Assembly: GCA_963590415.1 (NCBI GenBank)
Contig: CAVAPB010000004.1
Location: forward strand, 28,791 to 92,790
Reading direction: 5' to 3'
Length of the DNA: 64,000 nt
Source: Fimenecus sp963590415
GTDB lineage: Bacteria > Bacillota > Clostridia > Oscillospirales > Acutalibacteraceae
Below, piece after piece: positions 31,559 through 40,462 of the stretch. The notes under the pieces were generated by a model. That model saw only the letters and a program-made list of their open reading frames with translations. It was not told the origin of the DNA and did no database searches. The translations under genes were made by a program, and so were the position numbers. Positions within the stretch are counted from its first letter, which is position 1. Every line of letters starts with the position of its first letter.

Positions 31559-32569
31559 CTATTTATTTTTATTGTTTGCGAAATATTCGTCCAATTTCTT
31601 TTCAAGCTCGAGCCTTACCTCGTCTATATCGGAGTCCTCGAGCTGACACGCCGCCATAGTCATATGACCTCCGCCCGAAAACGCCTCCATTATTTTTCTC
31701 ACATTCACCTTACCCTTTGAGCGTGCCGATATGTTAACCGTGTTATCAGTTTTGAAAAGCACAAACGATGCTTCGACATCGTTTACGGTAAGAAGCTCGT
31801 CCGCCGCCTGTGAGCATATAATTCTTATGTTGTCGCTTTTGACATTTGCCACCGAAATTGCGCAGTTTGAATACTCATACGCCGCAAGAACTATTTTACC
31901 CTTTAATTTTTTGTTTCTGAGCGAGTTGTTGAAAAAATGCTTGACCGCCGCAATGTCCGCGCCCGAGGAGCGAAGATACGCCGCACATTCGAATGTTACG
32001 GGAGTGGTTCTGAGCATAAAGTCCCTTGTGTCGAGCATTATGCCCGAGAGCAATGCGTTTGCGTAAACGGGAGTGAGATTTATCTTTTCGTTGCAATAGA
32101 TAAGCTGCGTTACCATCTCACATGCCGAGGAAGCTGTTGAATCCTGATAAAACACATGTGCGTCCTCAACGCAGTCTCCCGATTTCTCGTGATGATCAAT
32201 AACAATTACATCTCTTGCGCTTTCGTATATCTCACGGCTTTCAAAGAACGCCGCCCTGTGAGTGTCGACAATGATAAGAAGCGTATTTGAATTTACAAGC
32301 TTCTTTCCCTCGTCAACGCTGACAAGTTCGCTTCCCAAATTATTCTTTTTAAGATGATTTACCAAAAGAGTGGCAAGACTTGTCTTGACCGATATAACGA
32401 TTTTCGCACTTTTTCCGAGATCCTTGCAAAACTTCAGCATTCCCACAGCCGCTCCCAAGGAGTCGCCGTCGGAATATTTATGTCCCATTATAAGCACATT
32501 TGACGAATGAAGTATTGCTTTCTCGATCGCCGCACTGACAGGCTGTGCCCGTCCGACATCGAAATTCAA
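31559..32569 (-). CDS. DHH-DHHA1 phosphodiesterase, GdpP-like catalytic part only
   Basis: Resembles the catalytic half of the c-di-AMP phosphodiesterase GdpP. Metal motifs are GHKYSDGDSLGAAVG near 30, DTHR near 97, VIDHHEKSG near 124 and GIMLDTRDF near 178; DHHA1 closes with ISARSKGKVNVRKIM and GGGGH-like SGGGHMTMAACQLED. Full GdpP proteins (about 650 aa) carry two membrane helices, a PAS and a degenerate GGDEF domain before this part; none is here. GGAGG lies 7 bases before the TTG at 32569; a GTG at 32575 is possible but too close. The gene overlaps or abuts the RNase J stop. NrnA (nano-RNase) is the main alternative, but the sequence details are nearer GdpP. Confidence 0.85.
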   Translation of the reverse strand: MNFDVGRAQPVSAAIEKAILHSSNVLIMGHKYSDGDSLGAAVGMLKFCKDLGKSAKIVISVKTSLATLLVNHLKKNNLGSELVSVDEGKKLVNSNTLLIIVDTHRAAFFESREIYESARDVIVIDHHEKSGDCVEDAHVFYQDSTASSACEMVTQLIYCNEKINLTPVYANALLSGIMLDTRDFMLRTTPVTFECAAYLRSSGADIAAVKHFFNNSLRNKKLKGKIVLAAYEYSNCAISVANVKSDNIRIICSQAADELLTVNDVEASFVLFKTDNTVNISARSKGKVNVRKIMEAFSGGGHMTMAACQLEDSDIDEVRLELEKKLDEYFANNKNK

Positions 32570-32571
32570 GC

Positions 32572-34446
32572 TCACACCTCCATAATGATTGGCAGAACCA
32601 TGGGGCTGCGCCTTGTGGTTGAATAAATATGCTTTGAAACCGCGTCACGAAGTCTGTTTTTTATTGTTCCGTGATCGGTAATTCTGTCGTACATACAGTC
32701 GGCAAGGACATCCTCGCAAAGTCGTCTTGTGCCGTCTATAAGCTGCTCGGACTCCCTGACATACACGAAGCCTCTTGTTATGACCTCGGGTCCCGATATG
32801 ACATCGCCCGTAGCGCTGTCCGTTGAGAGAACGATGATGACAATGCCGTCCTCGGCAAGCTTTGTACGGTCCCTCAAGACCACGCTTCCGACATCTCCGA
32901 CGCCCGTGCCGTCGACAAATACCATACCTGAGGTAACCTCGCCGGCAACCTTAATTGATTTTTCCGACACCTCTACAGTCTTCCCGTTATCGGCAATTAT
33001 TATATTCTGCGGAGCAATGCCCACGGAGCTCGCCAACGCGGCGTGCTTTCTCAAATGCTTCTGCTCGCCGTGAACGGGTATAAAGTATTTGGGCTTCGTG
33101 AGGCTCATCATAATTTTGAGCTCCTCCTGACAGGCGTGTCCCGAAACGTGAACCTCATACATCCTCTCGTAAACGACCTCCGCGCCCTGCTTGAGAAGCT
33201 CGTCGACAACCTTGCCGACCATCTTTTCATTGCCGGGAATAGGCGTTGCGGAGATGATTACATAGTCGTTCGGTCCTATATCGACCTTTCTGTGCTCGGA
33301 AAAAGCCATTCTGTAAAGAGCCGACATAGGCTCGCCCTGGCTTCCCGTCGTAACGACTACCATTTTATCCGACGGATACCTGTTTATCTGGTCAATACCG
33401 ACCAACAGACCGTCGGGAATTTTTATATATCCGAGCTCTGCGGCAATGGTCACGACATTTTCAAGGCTTCTGCCCGAGAGCGCAACCTTCCTTCCGAGCC
33501 TTTCCGCGGCGTCGATAATCTGCTGAACCCTATGAATGTTTGAAGCGAAGGTGGCTACGATAAGCCGCCTGCCGTTTGCCTTTGCAAACAGCGTCGCAAA
33601 GGTGTCGCCGACCTTTCTTTCAGACTCGGTAAAGCCCGGCTTTGCGGCGTTTGTAGAGTCTGACAAAAGGCACAGCACGCCCTCGTTTCCAAGCTGTGCG
33701 AGCCTTGCCATATCGATTACGCCGCCGTCAATGGGCGTTGTATCTATCTTGAAGTCGCCCGTCTGAACGACTACGCCCGCAGGCGATTTGATAGCGAGTG
33801 CAACAGCGTCCGGAATTGAATGGTTGACATGGATAAGCTCGACCTCAAAGCAGCCGAGGCTTACCTTATCTCCGGGATTTACGACATTGAGCTTTGCCTT
33901 GTCAAGCAGCTTATGCTCTCTGAGCTTGCACTCGATAAGACCTATTGTCAGCCTTGTCGAATATACCGGGATATTCATCTCTTTAAGCAAAAACGCCAGT
34001 CCGCCGATATGGTCCTCGTGTCCGTGAGTGATGAAAATACCCTTTATCTTGTCGGCGTTCTGCACCGCATAGGAAAAATCGGGTATTACAAGGTCTACGC
34101 CGAGCATATCCGGATCCGGAAAAGCAAGACCGCAATCGACGAGTATCATATCTCCCTGACACTCGTAAAGAGTCATATTCTTACCGACCTCGTTAAGTCC
34201 TCCGAGGAAAGTAATATTTATCGGGGTATTGTTCTTTTTAGTCTTTTTTCTGCCGTTTTGACCTTGAGAGGATTTTCTCTGATAATTCTTCGGTCTGCTT
34301 TGCTGCTTTTGCGCAGCCTTTTTTTTGCCGTCCGAATTTTTCGGATTTCTTTTCTTGCCTGCGGTTGCGGGCGCTTCAGCGCTTTTACGCTTTGTCTTGC
34401 CCTGCGGAGCCTTAGGCTTATTTTCTGTTTTTTTTGTGTTTGCCAT
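32572..34446 (-). CDS. rnj: Ribonuclease J
   Basis: Metallo-beta-lactamase RNase with endo- and 5'-exonuclease activity in mRNA decay and rRNA processing. Of 624 residues the first 70 or so are a Lys/Gln/Asn-rich basic extension, seen in many clostridial homologues. The core has GGLNEVGKNMTLYE, the zinc motif THGHEDHIGG near 140, GDFKIDTTPIDGG near 235, the beta-CASP SGRSLENV and TTGSQGEPMSAL, and the C-terminal VHVSGHACQEEL near 440. AGGAG precedes the ATG. It is upstream of and translationally close to the DHH phosphodiesterase, both acting on nucleotides or RNA. Confidence 0.96.
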   Translation of the reverse strand: MANTKKTENKPKAPQGKTKRKSAEAPATAGKKRNPKNSDGKKKAAQKQQSRPKNYQRKSSQGQNGRKKTKKNNTPINITFLGGLNEVGKNMTLYECQGDMILVDCGLAFPDPDMLGVDLVIPDFSYAVQNADKIKGIFITHGHEDHIGGLAFLLKEMNIPVYSTRLTIGLIECKLREHKLLDKAKLNVVNPGDKVSLGCFEVELIHVNHSIPDAVALAIKSPAGVVVQTGDFKIDTTPIDGGVIDMARLAQLGNEGVLCLLSDSTNAAKPGFTESERKVGDTFATLFAKANGRRLIVATFASNIHRVQQIIDAAERLGRKVALSGRSLENVVTIAAELGYIKIPDGLLVGIDQINRYPSDKMVVVTTGSQGEPMSALYRMAFSEHRKVDIGPNDYVIISATPIPGNEKMVGKVVDELLKQGAEVVYERMYEVHVSGHACQEELKIMMSLTKPKYFIPVHGEQKHLRKHAALASSVGIAPQNIIIADNGKTVEVSEKSIKVAGEVTSGMVFVDGTGVGDVGSVVLRDRTKLAEDGIVIIVLSTDSATGDVISGPEVITRGFVYVRESEQLIDGTRRLCEDVLADCMYDRITDHGTIKNRLRDAVSKHIYSTTRRSPMVLPIIMEV

Positions 34447-34528
34447 TTATAAACTCCTGTTACTTAATAGAAAAATATATATTTACGATGTTTTTTAAGA
34501 CATACTTACAGATTATAATATAATACTA

Positions 34529-35716
34529 TTATTTGTCGTCCGTGTCAATGCTTAGGTTACCGAAACGCTCCCCGGTAAGGCTGCATATTTCCTTTGAAAA
34601 TTCGTAATTTGCCGCTTCGGACAAAATGTGTATTTTTCTCTCCGTCCTCGACGGCGTTACAAGCGCCCTGCCGTGTTCATAATTAAGAATTGCAGCCCCG
34701 TTCTCGACTTTGAGTCCGTTTTTTTCGCATTCGCGGCAAAAACCCGAGCGGTCAAACGGGCTGTCGGCAATTTTTCTCGAAACATAAAAATCCGGCAGTT
34801 CCTTTGAAAGCCTTGCAACGCTTTTACCCGTATCCGATACCGCCCAAAGCAGCTTTACCGCCGCGAACAGTCCGTCGGTTAAAAATGCGCAGCTGTCAAT
34901 CGCCTTCTGCACATGCAGGGGATAATCCGTGTCGGAAAAAGAATACCTGTACAGCTTTACGCCCTCTTTTTTCGCTATATCGGACAGTACGAACGGCGCA
35001 TTAAACGGCAAGGCTATGTCGCTCCCCTTTTGCGCTTCGTATTTTACCGAAATCGCACAAATTCTGTCGAACGGCAGCCAGCCGCAATCCCTGTGAAAAA
35101 CCGACACGGATTTTCCGTCGTTGTTTATTTTCAGCGTCATTTCATCTCCCTGCTTACATTCAAGACGGTAAAGGCAGTCCTCCATAAGCGAGGATATTTT
35201 TTCGTTTCTGCATTTAACAAAGCACGAGGTGTTTTTAATTTCGCCGCCCGCCTGTCGTAAAAGCTGCCGCAGATACATCATACTCACGCCTCGCATTTCG
35301 GAAATTTCGCCGCACTCCGACGGCGCACGGGAAACAAAATTCCTGTTTTTAATAAAGTTTTCTATTTCCGTTTGCGCTTTTTCCGATATTGGCAGTCCGT
35401 GTTTTCCGCAAATGCGTATGACTGCCGAAGAATTTTTTCGGCTTATGAAAATTCCCGAGTCAAGCGAGCAGAATTTTACAAGATATTCAAATTGCGCGAA
35501 AAAGCTCTCGCCGAAATCCCAAACTCTGCACGAAGCCGCCGAAAGTGCGCCCATAAGCGAGTACGCCGCCGATTTTGCAAGTCTGCTGCCGTCCGTCGCA
35601 ACTCCCGTTTTCGCCCCGATACCGCTTAATGCAATCGCAGTACCGATTGCGGAAATGTCATTTGTGTCAAGCTCTTCGCCTTTACACATAAAAATACTGT
35701 TTTCAGACTCTGTCAC
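34529..35716 (-). CDS. Degenerate phosphohexomutase-family protein
   Basis: A 395-residue protein whose fold signals follow the phosphoglucomutase/phosphomannomutase family: ISAIGTAIALSGIGAKTGVATDGSR near 21-45 (domain 1), SLDSGIFISRKNSS near 84-97 where active enzymes have the phosphoserine loop TASHNP, and TPSRTERKIHILSEA near 354 in place of RPSGTEPK. The catalytic Ser-His-Asn triplet and the DGDGDR metal loop are not recognisable, so it is likely a pseudoenzyme. The start is a GTG with GGGAG upstream. It is co-directional with RNase J after an 82-base gap. The functional copy in this window is at 13608. Confidence 0.6.
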   Translation of the reverse strand: MTESENSIFMCKGEELDTNDISAIGTAIALSGIGAKTGVATDGSRLAKSAAYSLMGALSAASCRVWDFGESFFAQFEYLVKFCSLDSGIFISRKNSSAVIRICGKHGLPISEKAQTEIENFIKNRNFVSRAPSECGEISEMRGVSMMYLRQLLRQAGGEIKNTSCFVKCRNEKISSLMEDCLYRLECKQGDEMTLKINNDGKSVSVFHRDCGWLPFDRICAISVKYEAQKGSDIALPFNAPFVLSDIAKKEGVKLYRYSFSDTDYPLHVQKAIDSCAFLTDGLFAAVKLLWAVSDTGKSVARLSKELPDFYVSRKIADSPFDRSGFCRECEKNGLKVENGAAILNYEHGRALVTPSRTERKIHILSEAANYEFSKEICSLTGERFGNLSIDTDDK

Positions 35717-35879
35717 AGCTTATTTCTCCCTCGTTTTCGGATTATATTTACTATATTGTTGACCGCCGTGCGTCTTTATAATCTTTGCCTGTTGTAAAAC
35801 AGTGAAAACAGTGGTAAAATTACAGATATATTACCGTGATATGTGTGCGGATTTTCAACATAAAAATTGAGGTGAGAAA

Positions 35880-36329
35880 ATGAGTCCGAGGCCCTTTGTG
35901 GAAATGTTTACGGACGGCGCCTGCTCGGGAAATCCCGGTCCCGGCGGATGGGGAACCGTTTTAAGATGTAAGGGAAAAGAAAAAGAACTGTCCGGCGGTG
36001 AGGCGCAGACTACAAACAACCGTATGGAGCTTACCGCCGTTATCGAGGGCTTGAAAGCGCTTAAAATGCCGTGCGATGTAAGGCTTACGACAGATTCAAA
36101 GTATGTCGGCGACGCAATAAAGCTCGGCTGGGCAAAATCGTGGAGAGCGAACGGCTGGAAAAAGAGCGACAAAAAGCCTGCGCTCAACGCAGACCTCTGG
36201 GAAGAGCTTTTGGAGCTGCTCGAAACGCACAATGTGGAGATTGTCTGGGTTAAAGGACACGCAGGACATCCCGAAAATGAGCGGTGCGATTTCCTTGCCG
36301 TGGCACAGTCAAAAAGATTCGGAAAATAA
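35880..36329 (+). CDS. rnhA: Ribonuclease HI
   Basis: Cleaves RNA in RNA-DNA hybrids. In 149 residues the four metal-binding acids are visible: Asp in FTDGACSGNPGPGGWG, Glu in RMELTAVIEGL, Asp in TTDSKYV and Asp in GHPENERCD, with the catalytic His in KGHAGH. The GxWK-type basic protrusion GWKKSDKKPALN is present. AGGTGAGAA precedes the ATG. It is a lone + strand gene after a divergent pair. Confidence 0.95.
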   Translation: MSPRPFVEMFTDGACSGNPGPGGWGTVLRCKGKEKELSGGEAQTTNNRMELTAVIEGLKALKMPCDVRLTTDSKYVGDAIKLGWAKSWRANGWKKSDKKPALNADLWEELLELLETHNVEIVWVKGHAGHPENERCDFLAVAQSKRFGK

Positions 36330-36433
36330 AATTACTTCTATTATACGATTAACTATTGATTTAGCACATTAAAATATGATAATATATATAGTATCAGTCT
36401 GCCTTGCAGACATTTGGGTTAGGATGTGATTCT

Positions 36434-37990
36434 TTGGCAACTTCAGAAGTTATTGAAATGAATGAAACGGAGCTTGAAAACGAAGTCGAAAAAGAAATCG
36501 AAAAAGCGTCGGCAGGTAACAGAAGATACCTTCGCCCGAGCGAAATTGTCGCATTTCTCTTAACGACCTTCGGTCAGAAGAATTTGAGCCAGTTCGTTGA
36601 CTCGTACAGGCAGTTCTTTATGATAAGCTTTTTGGGCATCTCGGGTAAGGCATACGGACTTATAGTTTTCTTTGAGTCCATATATGACGCACTTGACGAC
36701 TCGCTCTCCGGTCTTATAATTGACAGGACAAGAACCCGTTGGGGCAGACTTCGTCCGTATATGATAATTACAGTTCCCGTATGGGCGGCGGCGACGCTGA
36801 TGCTGTTTACGACCCCGGCCTTTCTTTCGGGTCAGACGCAAAAGGTTATTTGGGCGATTATTGCGATTTTTGCGTACAACCTCGGTATGTCCTACTTCAA
36901 TGCGTGGAACATTCTTCTTTATAATATCACGCCCAACATCAAAGAGCGTGACAACCTTATCGCAACATCAAAATTCTTTGAGCTTTTCGGAACATGGGTT
37001 CCCTCGCTCGTTCCGATTTTCATTTCACTTACCAAGGGCAAGGTCGGTATGCAGAGCATTTACACTTCGTTTGCCATTGCAATGGTTGTCATTGCCGCTG
37101 TTACCGCTGTTTACGGCTTCTTTGCAATGCGTGAAAGAGTGCCGCTTGCCTCCCGTGAGCAGATGCAGGAAATCGGTATTCTCGAATCGTTCAAGAATGC
37201 GTTCAAAAACAAGCCGATGTTTATTTCGGTCATTGCAAACTTCTTCAACGGCTTTAAGAGCGTCGGCGCTTCAACGGAGAGCTTCTTCTGGCTTCACAAC
37301 ACAGGAAGCCTTTTCCACGGAACGCTCGCAGGTCTTTTCACGGGACTTCCGAACTATATCATCACTCCACTGACCCCCAAGCTTATCCGTAAATTCGGCG
37401 CGAGAAACACCGCCCTCGGCGCAGGCGTTTTCGGCGGCGTTGCTTACACGCTTATGTTTGTTATCGGCTACAAGCCGTTCGGCAGCTACGATGAAACGCT
37501 CCCCTGCGTTCTCAATATGGTTTACATAACGCTTATGCTTACGATATGCGGACTTCCGAACTGTGTTATCCGTGTTTGTCAGGCAGTTCTTCAGGGCGAT
37601 GTTTACGACTACAGCGAATGGAAATACGGCGTTCGTAACGAGGCTCTTGTTCAGACCGTTACAAACTATTTCGGAAAGCTCGCAAACGCGGTTACGGGTC
37701 TCCTCTCAGGTCTTGTAATTACGCTTGTCGGCTATGTCGCTCACAAGGACGCACTCGGAGATGTAATCCGTGAAACCAACCCGACCGTTCTCCGCGGCTT
37801 CTTTGCGGTATTCGCTCTTATGCCCGCCGTTGCAAGATTTTTGTTCGGCATTTCGTGGATATTCTTCCCCGTTCACGGCGAATTCAAGGAGAATATGCTT
37901 GCAGACCTTGAAGAGAGGAGAGCAAAGAGAGTCAGCGAAATGGAGGCTTCCGTTGAAAACACGGAAAGCGCGGACTCTACGGAAGAATAA
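36434..37990 (+). CDS. Glycoside-pentoside-hexuronide (MelB-type) cation symporter family transporter
   Basis: MFS transporter of about 518 residues with twelve predicted membrane segments. Early in the protein are FFMISFLGISGKAYGLIVFFE and the loop DDSLSGLIIDRTRTRWGRLRPY (the key Asp and RTRTRWGRLRP pattern), the signature of GPH symporters that move sugars or glycosides with Na+ or H+. The N-terminus has an acidic/basic soluble extension and the C-terminus an acidic tail. I choose the TTG at 36434 because AGGATG precedes it; a TTG at 36404 has no ribosome site and the ATG at 36458 has a poor one. It is monocistronic, with a strong terminator. No glycosidase lies beside it, so the substrate is open. 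Confidence 0.85.
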   Translation: MATSEVIEMNETELENEVEKEIEKASAGNRRYLRPSEIVAFLLTTFGQKNLSQFVDSYRQFFMISFLGISGKAYGLIVFFESIYDALDDSLSGLIIDRTRTRWGRLRPYMIITVPVWAAATLMLFTTPAFLSGQTQKVIWAIIAIFAYNLGMSYFNAWNILLYNITPNIKERDNLIATSKFFELFGTWVPSLVPIFISLTKGKVGMQSIYTSFAIAMVVIAAVTAVYGFFAMRERVPLASREQMQEIGILESFKNAFKNKPMFISVIANFFNGFKSVGASTESFFWLHNTGSLFHGTLAGLFTGLPNYIITPLTPKLIRKFGARNTALGAGVFGGVAYTLMFVIGYKPFGSYDETLPCVLNMVYITLMLTICGLPNCVIRVCQAVLQGDVYDYSEWKYGVRNEALVQTVTNYFGKLANAVTGLLSGLVITLVGYVAHKDALGDVIRETNPTVLRGFFAVFALMPAVARFLFGISWIFFPVHGEFKENMLADLEERRAKRVSEMEASVENTESADSTEE

Positions 37991-38005
37991 GCTTACATTA
38001 ACATT

Positions 38006-38032
38006 AAGCACCCGTAATCGGGTGCTTTTTTG
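38006..38032 (+). terminator. Terminator of the GPH transporter
   Basis: AAGCACCCG, loop TAAT, CGGGTGCTT, then TTTT. Confidence 0.9.
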
Positions 38033-38909
38033 TGTTTATAGGAAGGGAGTAAAGTATGCACCGCAAAAGCGATGGTCGCATATGTTGCCCGTCAGAGGAA
38101 GGCTTGGTTCTGCGCGCAATTCGGTTTTCACACCCGTAGGGACAGCCCTTGCGGCTGTCCGCAGTGAGATATATAACAAATTAGGACAGGGGCGAGCCCT
38201 GTCCCTACGGTATTTGATGTTTGTCAGCGGCGGGAGATTTGCTCCCGCCGTTAGTTTGTAGTTGATTTATCGCAATTTACGGTTAATATTGCATTAAAAT
38301 CAATGCACAACCCGTAGGGGCGACCTGCGGTCGCCCGTCAAATTCAGCAGGAATTAAAAGCGGGCGAACACAGTTCGCCCCTACGATGTGATATAGTATT
38401 TAATTTGATTATAGAATTTAATTTGTGCTGACTTTTGCGGCGGGAGCAAATTCTCCCGAATTCGGGCACCCTTTTGTCTGCTTACGCAGACATTTCCCCT
38501 GTCAGTGGAATCACCCCCGCCCTACGGTGTCATCTCTACCGACTCTTGCGGATTTCGGACAGCCGCAAGGGCTGTCCTACGGTACGATATGAATTTTCAA
38601 TCCGTGCATTCAGCCTCCCTTGTGTAAAGGGAGGTGCCGAACGAATGTGAGGCGGAGGGATTGTAACCCCAAACTCACATACAGCCGCAAGGGCTGTCCG
38701 CCAATATGACTTATATATAATTTCTTTCGGACAGGGGCAAGCCCTGTCCCTACGGTATAATATAAATTTTAATCTGTGCGAAGCACCCGCAATTTTTCAT
38801 TCTTCACTTTTCATTTGCCCGTCAGGGCTGTCCCTACGGTTTGGGAAAATTTCGCATACAAAAAAGCAGGACAAAATCGCCCTGCTTTCGATAAATTATT
38901 TTGCTTTTG
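38033..38909. repeat. Repeat-rich intergenic block (left)
   Basis: About 870 bases without a gene. It holds several short palindromic elements: CCGTAGGGACAGCCCTTGCG (about 38135), GGACAGGGGCGAGCCCTGTC (38184), a CGACC/GGTCG-type element (38311-38385), an element with GGGCACCCTTTTGTCTGC (38437-38527) and one with GGGAGGTGCCGAACGAATGT (about 38625). Most recur in the right block at 42.5-43.0 kb and some at 22.6 kb and 63.7 kb. Confidence 0.8.
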
Positions 38910-39695
38910 TTATGCAAGCACCTTTGAAAGGAAATCTCTGAGCCTTTCGTTCTTCGGGTGGTTGAATATTTCATCGGGAGTGCCCTCCTCGACAATTCTT
39001 CCGTCAGCCATAAACAGAACTCTGCTTCCGACTTCCTTTGCAAAGCCCATTTCGTGCGTTACGACAATCATTGTCATACCGCTTTCGGCAAGCTCCTTCA
39101 TAAGGTCAAGAACCTCGCCGACCATTTCGGGGTCAAGCGCCGATGTAGGCTCGTCAAAAAGTATGACATCCGGATTCATCGCAAGCGTGCGTATAATGGC
39201 AACTCTCTGCTTCTGTCCGCCGGACAGCTGCGACGGATAAGAGTTTGCCTTATCCTCAAGTCCTATCCTTTTAAGCAAGTCCATAGCCTGCTCGCGAGCC
39301 TGCGCTTTTATTTCTTTTGCGCTCTTTATCGGCTCGTTATCGGGATTTTTACGACGAAGCTTTCTCATGCGCTTCTTTTCTACATAAACGGGAGCAAGCA
39401 TAATGTTTTCAATAACCGTCATATTGTTGAAAAGATTGAAATGCTGAAAAACCATTCCCATTTTCTGACGGTGTATGTTTATGTCAACCTTCATATCGGC
39501 AATATCGACGCCGTTGAAAATAATGCTTCCTGAGGTCGGGTCCTCCATACAATTAAGGCAGCGCAGAAATGTTGACTTGCCCGAGCCCGAAGGCCCTATA
39601 ACAACAACCTTTTCGCCCTTTTCGATGTTTATATTGATTCCCTTGAGTACCTCGTTATCACCGAAGGATTTGTGCAGCTCGATGACGTTTATCAT
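38910..39695 (-). CDS. Polar amino-acid ABC transporter ATP-binding protein
   Basis: ATPase of a GlnQ/HisP-type importer at the inner face of the membrane. The 261 residues have Walker A GPSGSGKST near 32, the Q-loop VFQHFNLFNNMTV, the signature LSGGQKQRVAI near 160 and Walker B VILFDEPTSALDPE near 180, with the switch His in THEMGF. A basic insert (KKRMRKLRRKNPDNEPIK) near 105-125 makes it longer than the usual 240 residues. The start overlaps the permease gene by 38 bases, with GGAGT upstream. It is the last gene of the binding protein-permease-ATPase cassette. Confidence 0.95.
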   Translation of the reverse strand: MINVIELHKSFGDNEVLKGININIEKGEKVVVIGPSGSGKSTFLRCLNCMEDPTSGSIIFNGVDIADMKVDINIHRQKMGMVFQHFNLFNNMTVIENIMLAPVYVEKKRMRKLRRKNPDNEPIKSAKEIKAQAREQAMDLLKRIGLEDKANSYPSQLSGGQKQRVAIIRTLAMNPDVILFDEPTSALDPEMVGEVLDLMKELAESGMTMIVVTHEMGFAKEVGSRVLFMADGRIVEEGTPDEIFNHPKNERLRDFLSKVLA

Positions 39696-40389
39696 TCTTG
39701 TTCAGACTCCTTTCGGTAATTTTTATCATAGCCGTAATAATAAGTACGAGTACAATATAAATAGCTGCCATAACAAGATAAGGCACCATAAATTCGTAGT
39801 TGTTCGTTCCGATATACTTGAATGCAACATAGAGGTCGTTTGCGCCTACGAAGCTTACAATCGAAGTGTCCTTTATAAGCGCAATGAACTCGTTACCGAG
39901 CGTCGGGAGAATATTCTTGACAGCCTGCGGAATAACGATTTTTGCCATTGTCGTGAAATATGTCAAGCCGACGGAACGACCGCCCTCCATCTGTCCCGGG
40001 TCAACGGAGTTTATGCCTCCGCGGACAATTTCCGAAACATATGCGCCCGAATTCATACCGTAAATTATTATACAGGAAGCCAACGCCGTAAGCTGAAGCC
40101 CTAAAAGAGGTCTTAAAACATAGTATCCGACCAACAGCTGAACAACAATCGGCGTGCCCCTGAAAAATGCGACATATATACGGCAAATCTTATCAAGCAC
40201 CTTGATGATTTTCTTGTATTTCGGCATAACCTCAATTGAGGCAATTATCATACCGATAAATATACCGATAACAAGACCGAGAACGGCTATCAGAACTGTG
40301 TTCTGCAAGCCCTCAACGACCCTGTGATAACCGCCGTTATCTAAAAATGCTCTGATAAAAGCATCCCATTTTGTCTGAAAATTACCCAT
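39658..40389 (-). CDS. Polar amino-acid ABC transporter permease
   Basis: HisM/GlnP-type membrane subunit of 243 residues with about five hydrophobic helices. The family coupling segment is GGRSVGLTYFTTMAKIVIPQAVKN near 150 (EAA loop; key Gly and the IVIPQA core), and FFRGTPIVVQL occurs near 93. AAGGAAG precedes the ATG. A perfect 12-bp hairpin separates it from the upstream binding-protein gene, which would allow higher expression of the binding protein. Confidence 0.95.
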   Translation of the reverse strand: MGNFQTKWDAFIRAFLDNGGYHRVVEGLQNTVLIAVLGLVIGIFIGMIIASIEVMPKYKKIIKVLDKICRIYVAFFRGTPIVVQLLVGYYVLRPLLGLQLTALASCIIIYGMNSGAYVSEIVRGGINSVDPGQMEGGRSVGLTYFTTMAKIVIPQAVKNILPTLGNEFIALIKDTSIVSFVGANDLYVAFKYIGTNNYEFMVPYLVMAAIYIVLVLIITAMIKITERSLNKNDKRHRAAQILR

Positions 40390-40416
40390 TAAAAATCTTC
40401 CTTATGATAGTCATAA

Positions 40417-40444
40417 ATACCCCGTTTGTTCACAAACGGGGTAT
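40417..40444 (-). terminator. Intercistronic hairpin between binding protein and permease genes
   Basis: Perfect stem ATACCCCGTTTG/CAAACGGGGTAT with loop TTCA. Only short T runs follow, so it may attenuate or protect the mRNA 3' end rather than fully terminate. Confidence 0.6.
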
Positions 40445-40462
40445 TGCTGTTTGCCGTAAAAA

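Noticed and set aside
36404..36433. Upstream TTG start for the GPH transporter
   Set aside because: It has no ribosome site, and the AGGATG site for the next TTG lies inside that extension.
38033..38909. CRISPR array
   Set aside because: The repeats differ in type, orientation and spacing, and there are no uniform spacers or cas genes.
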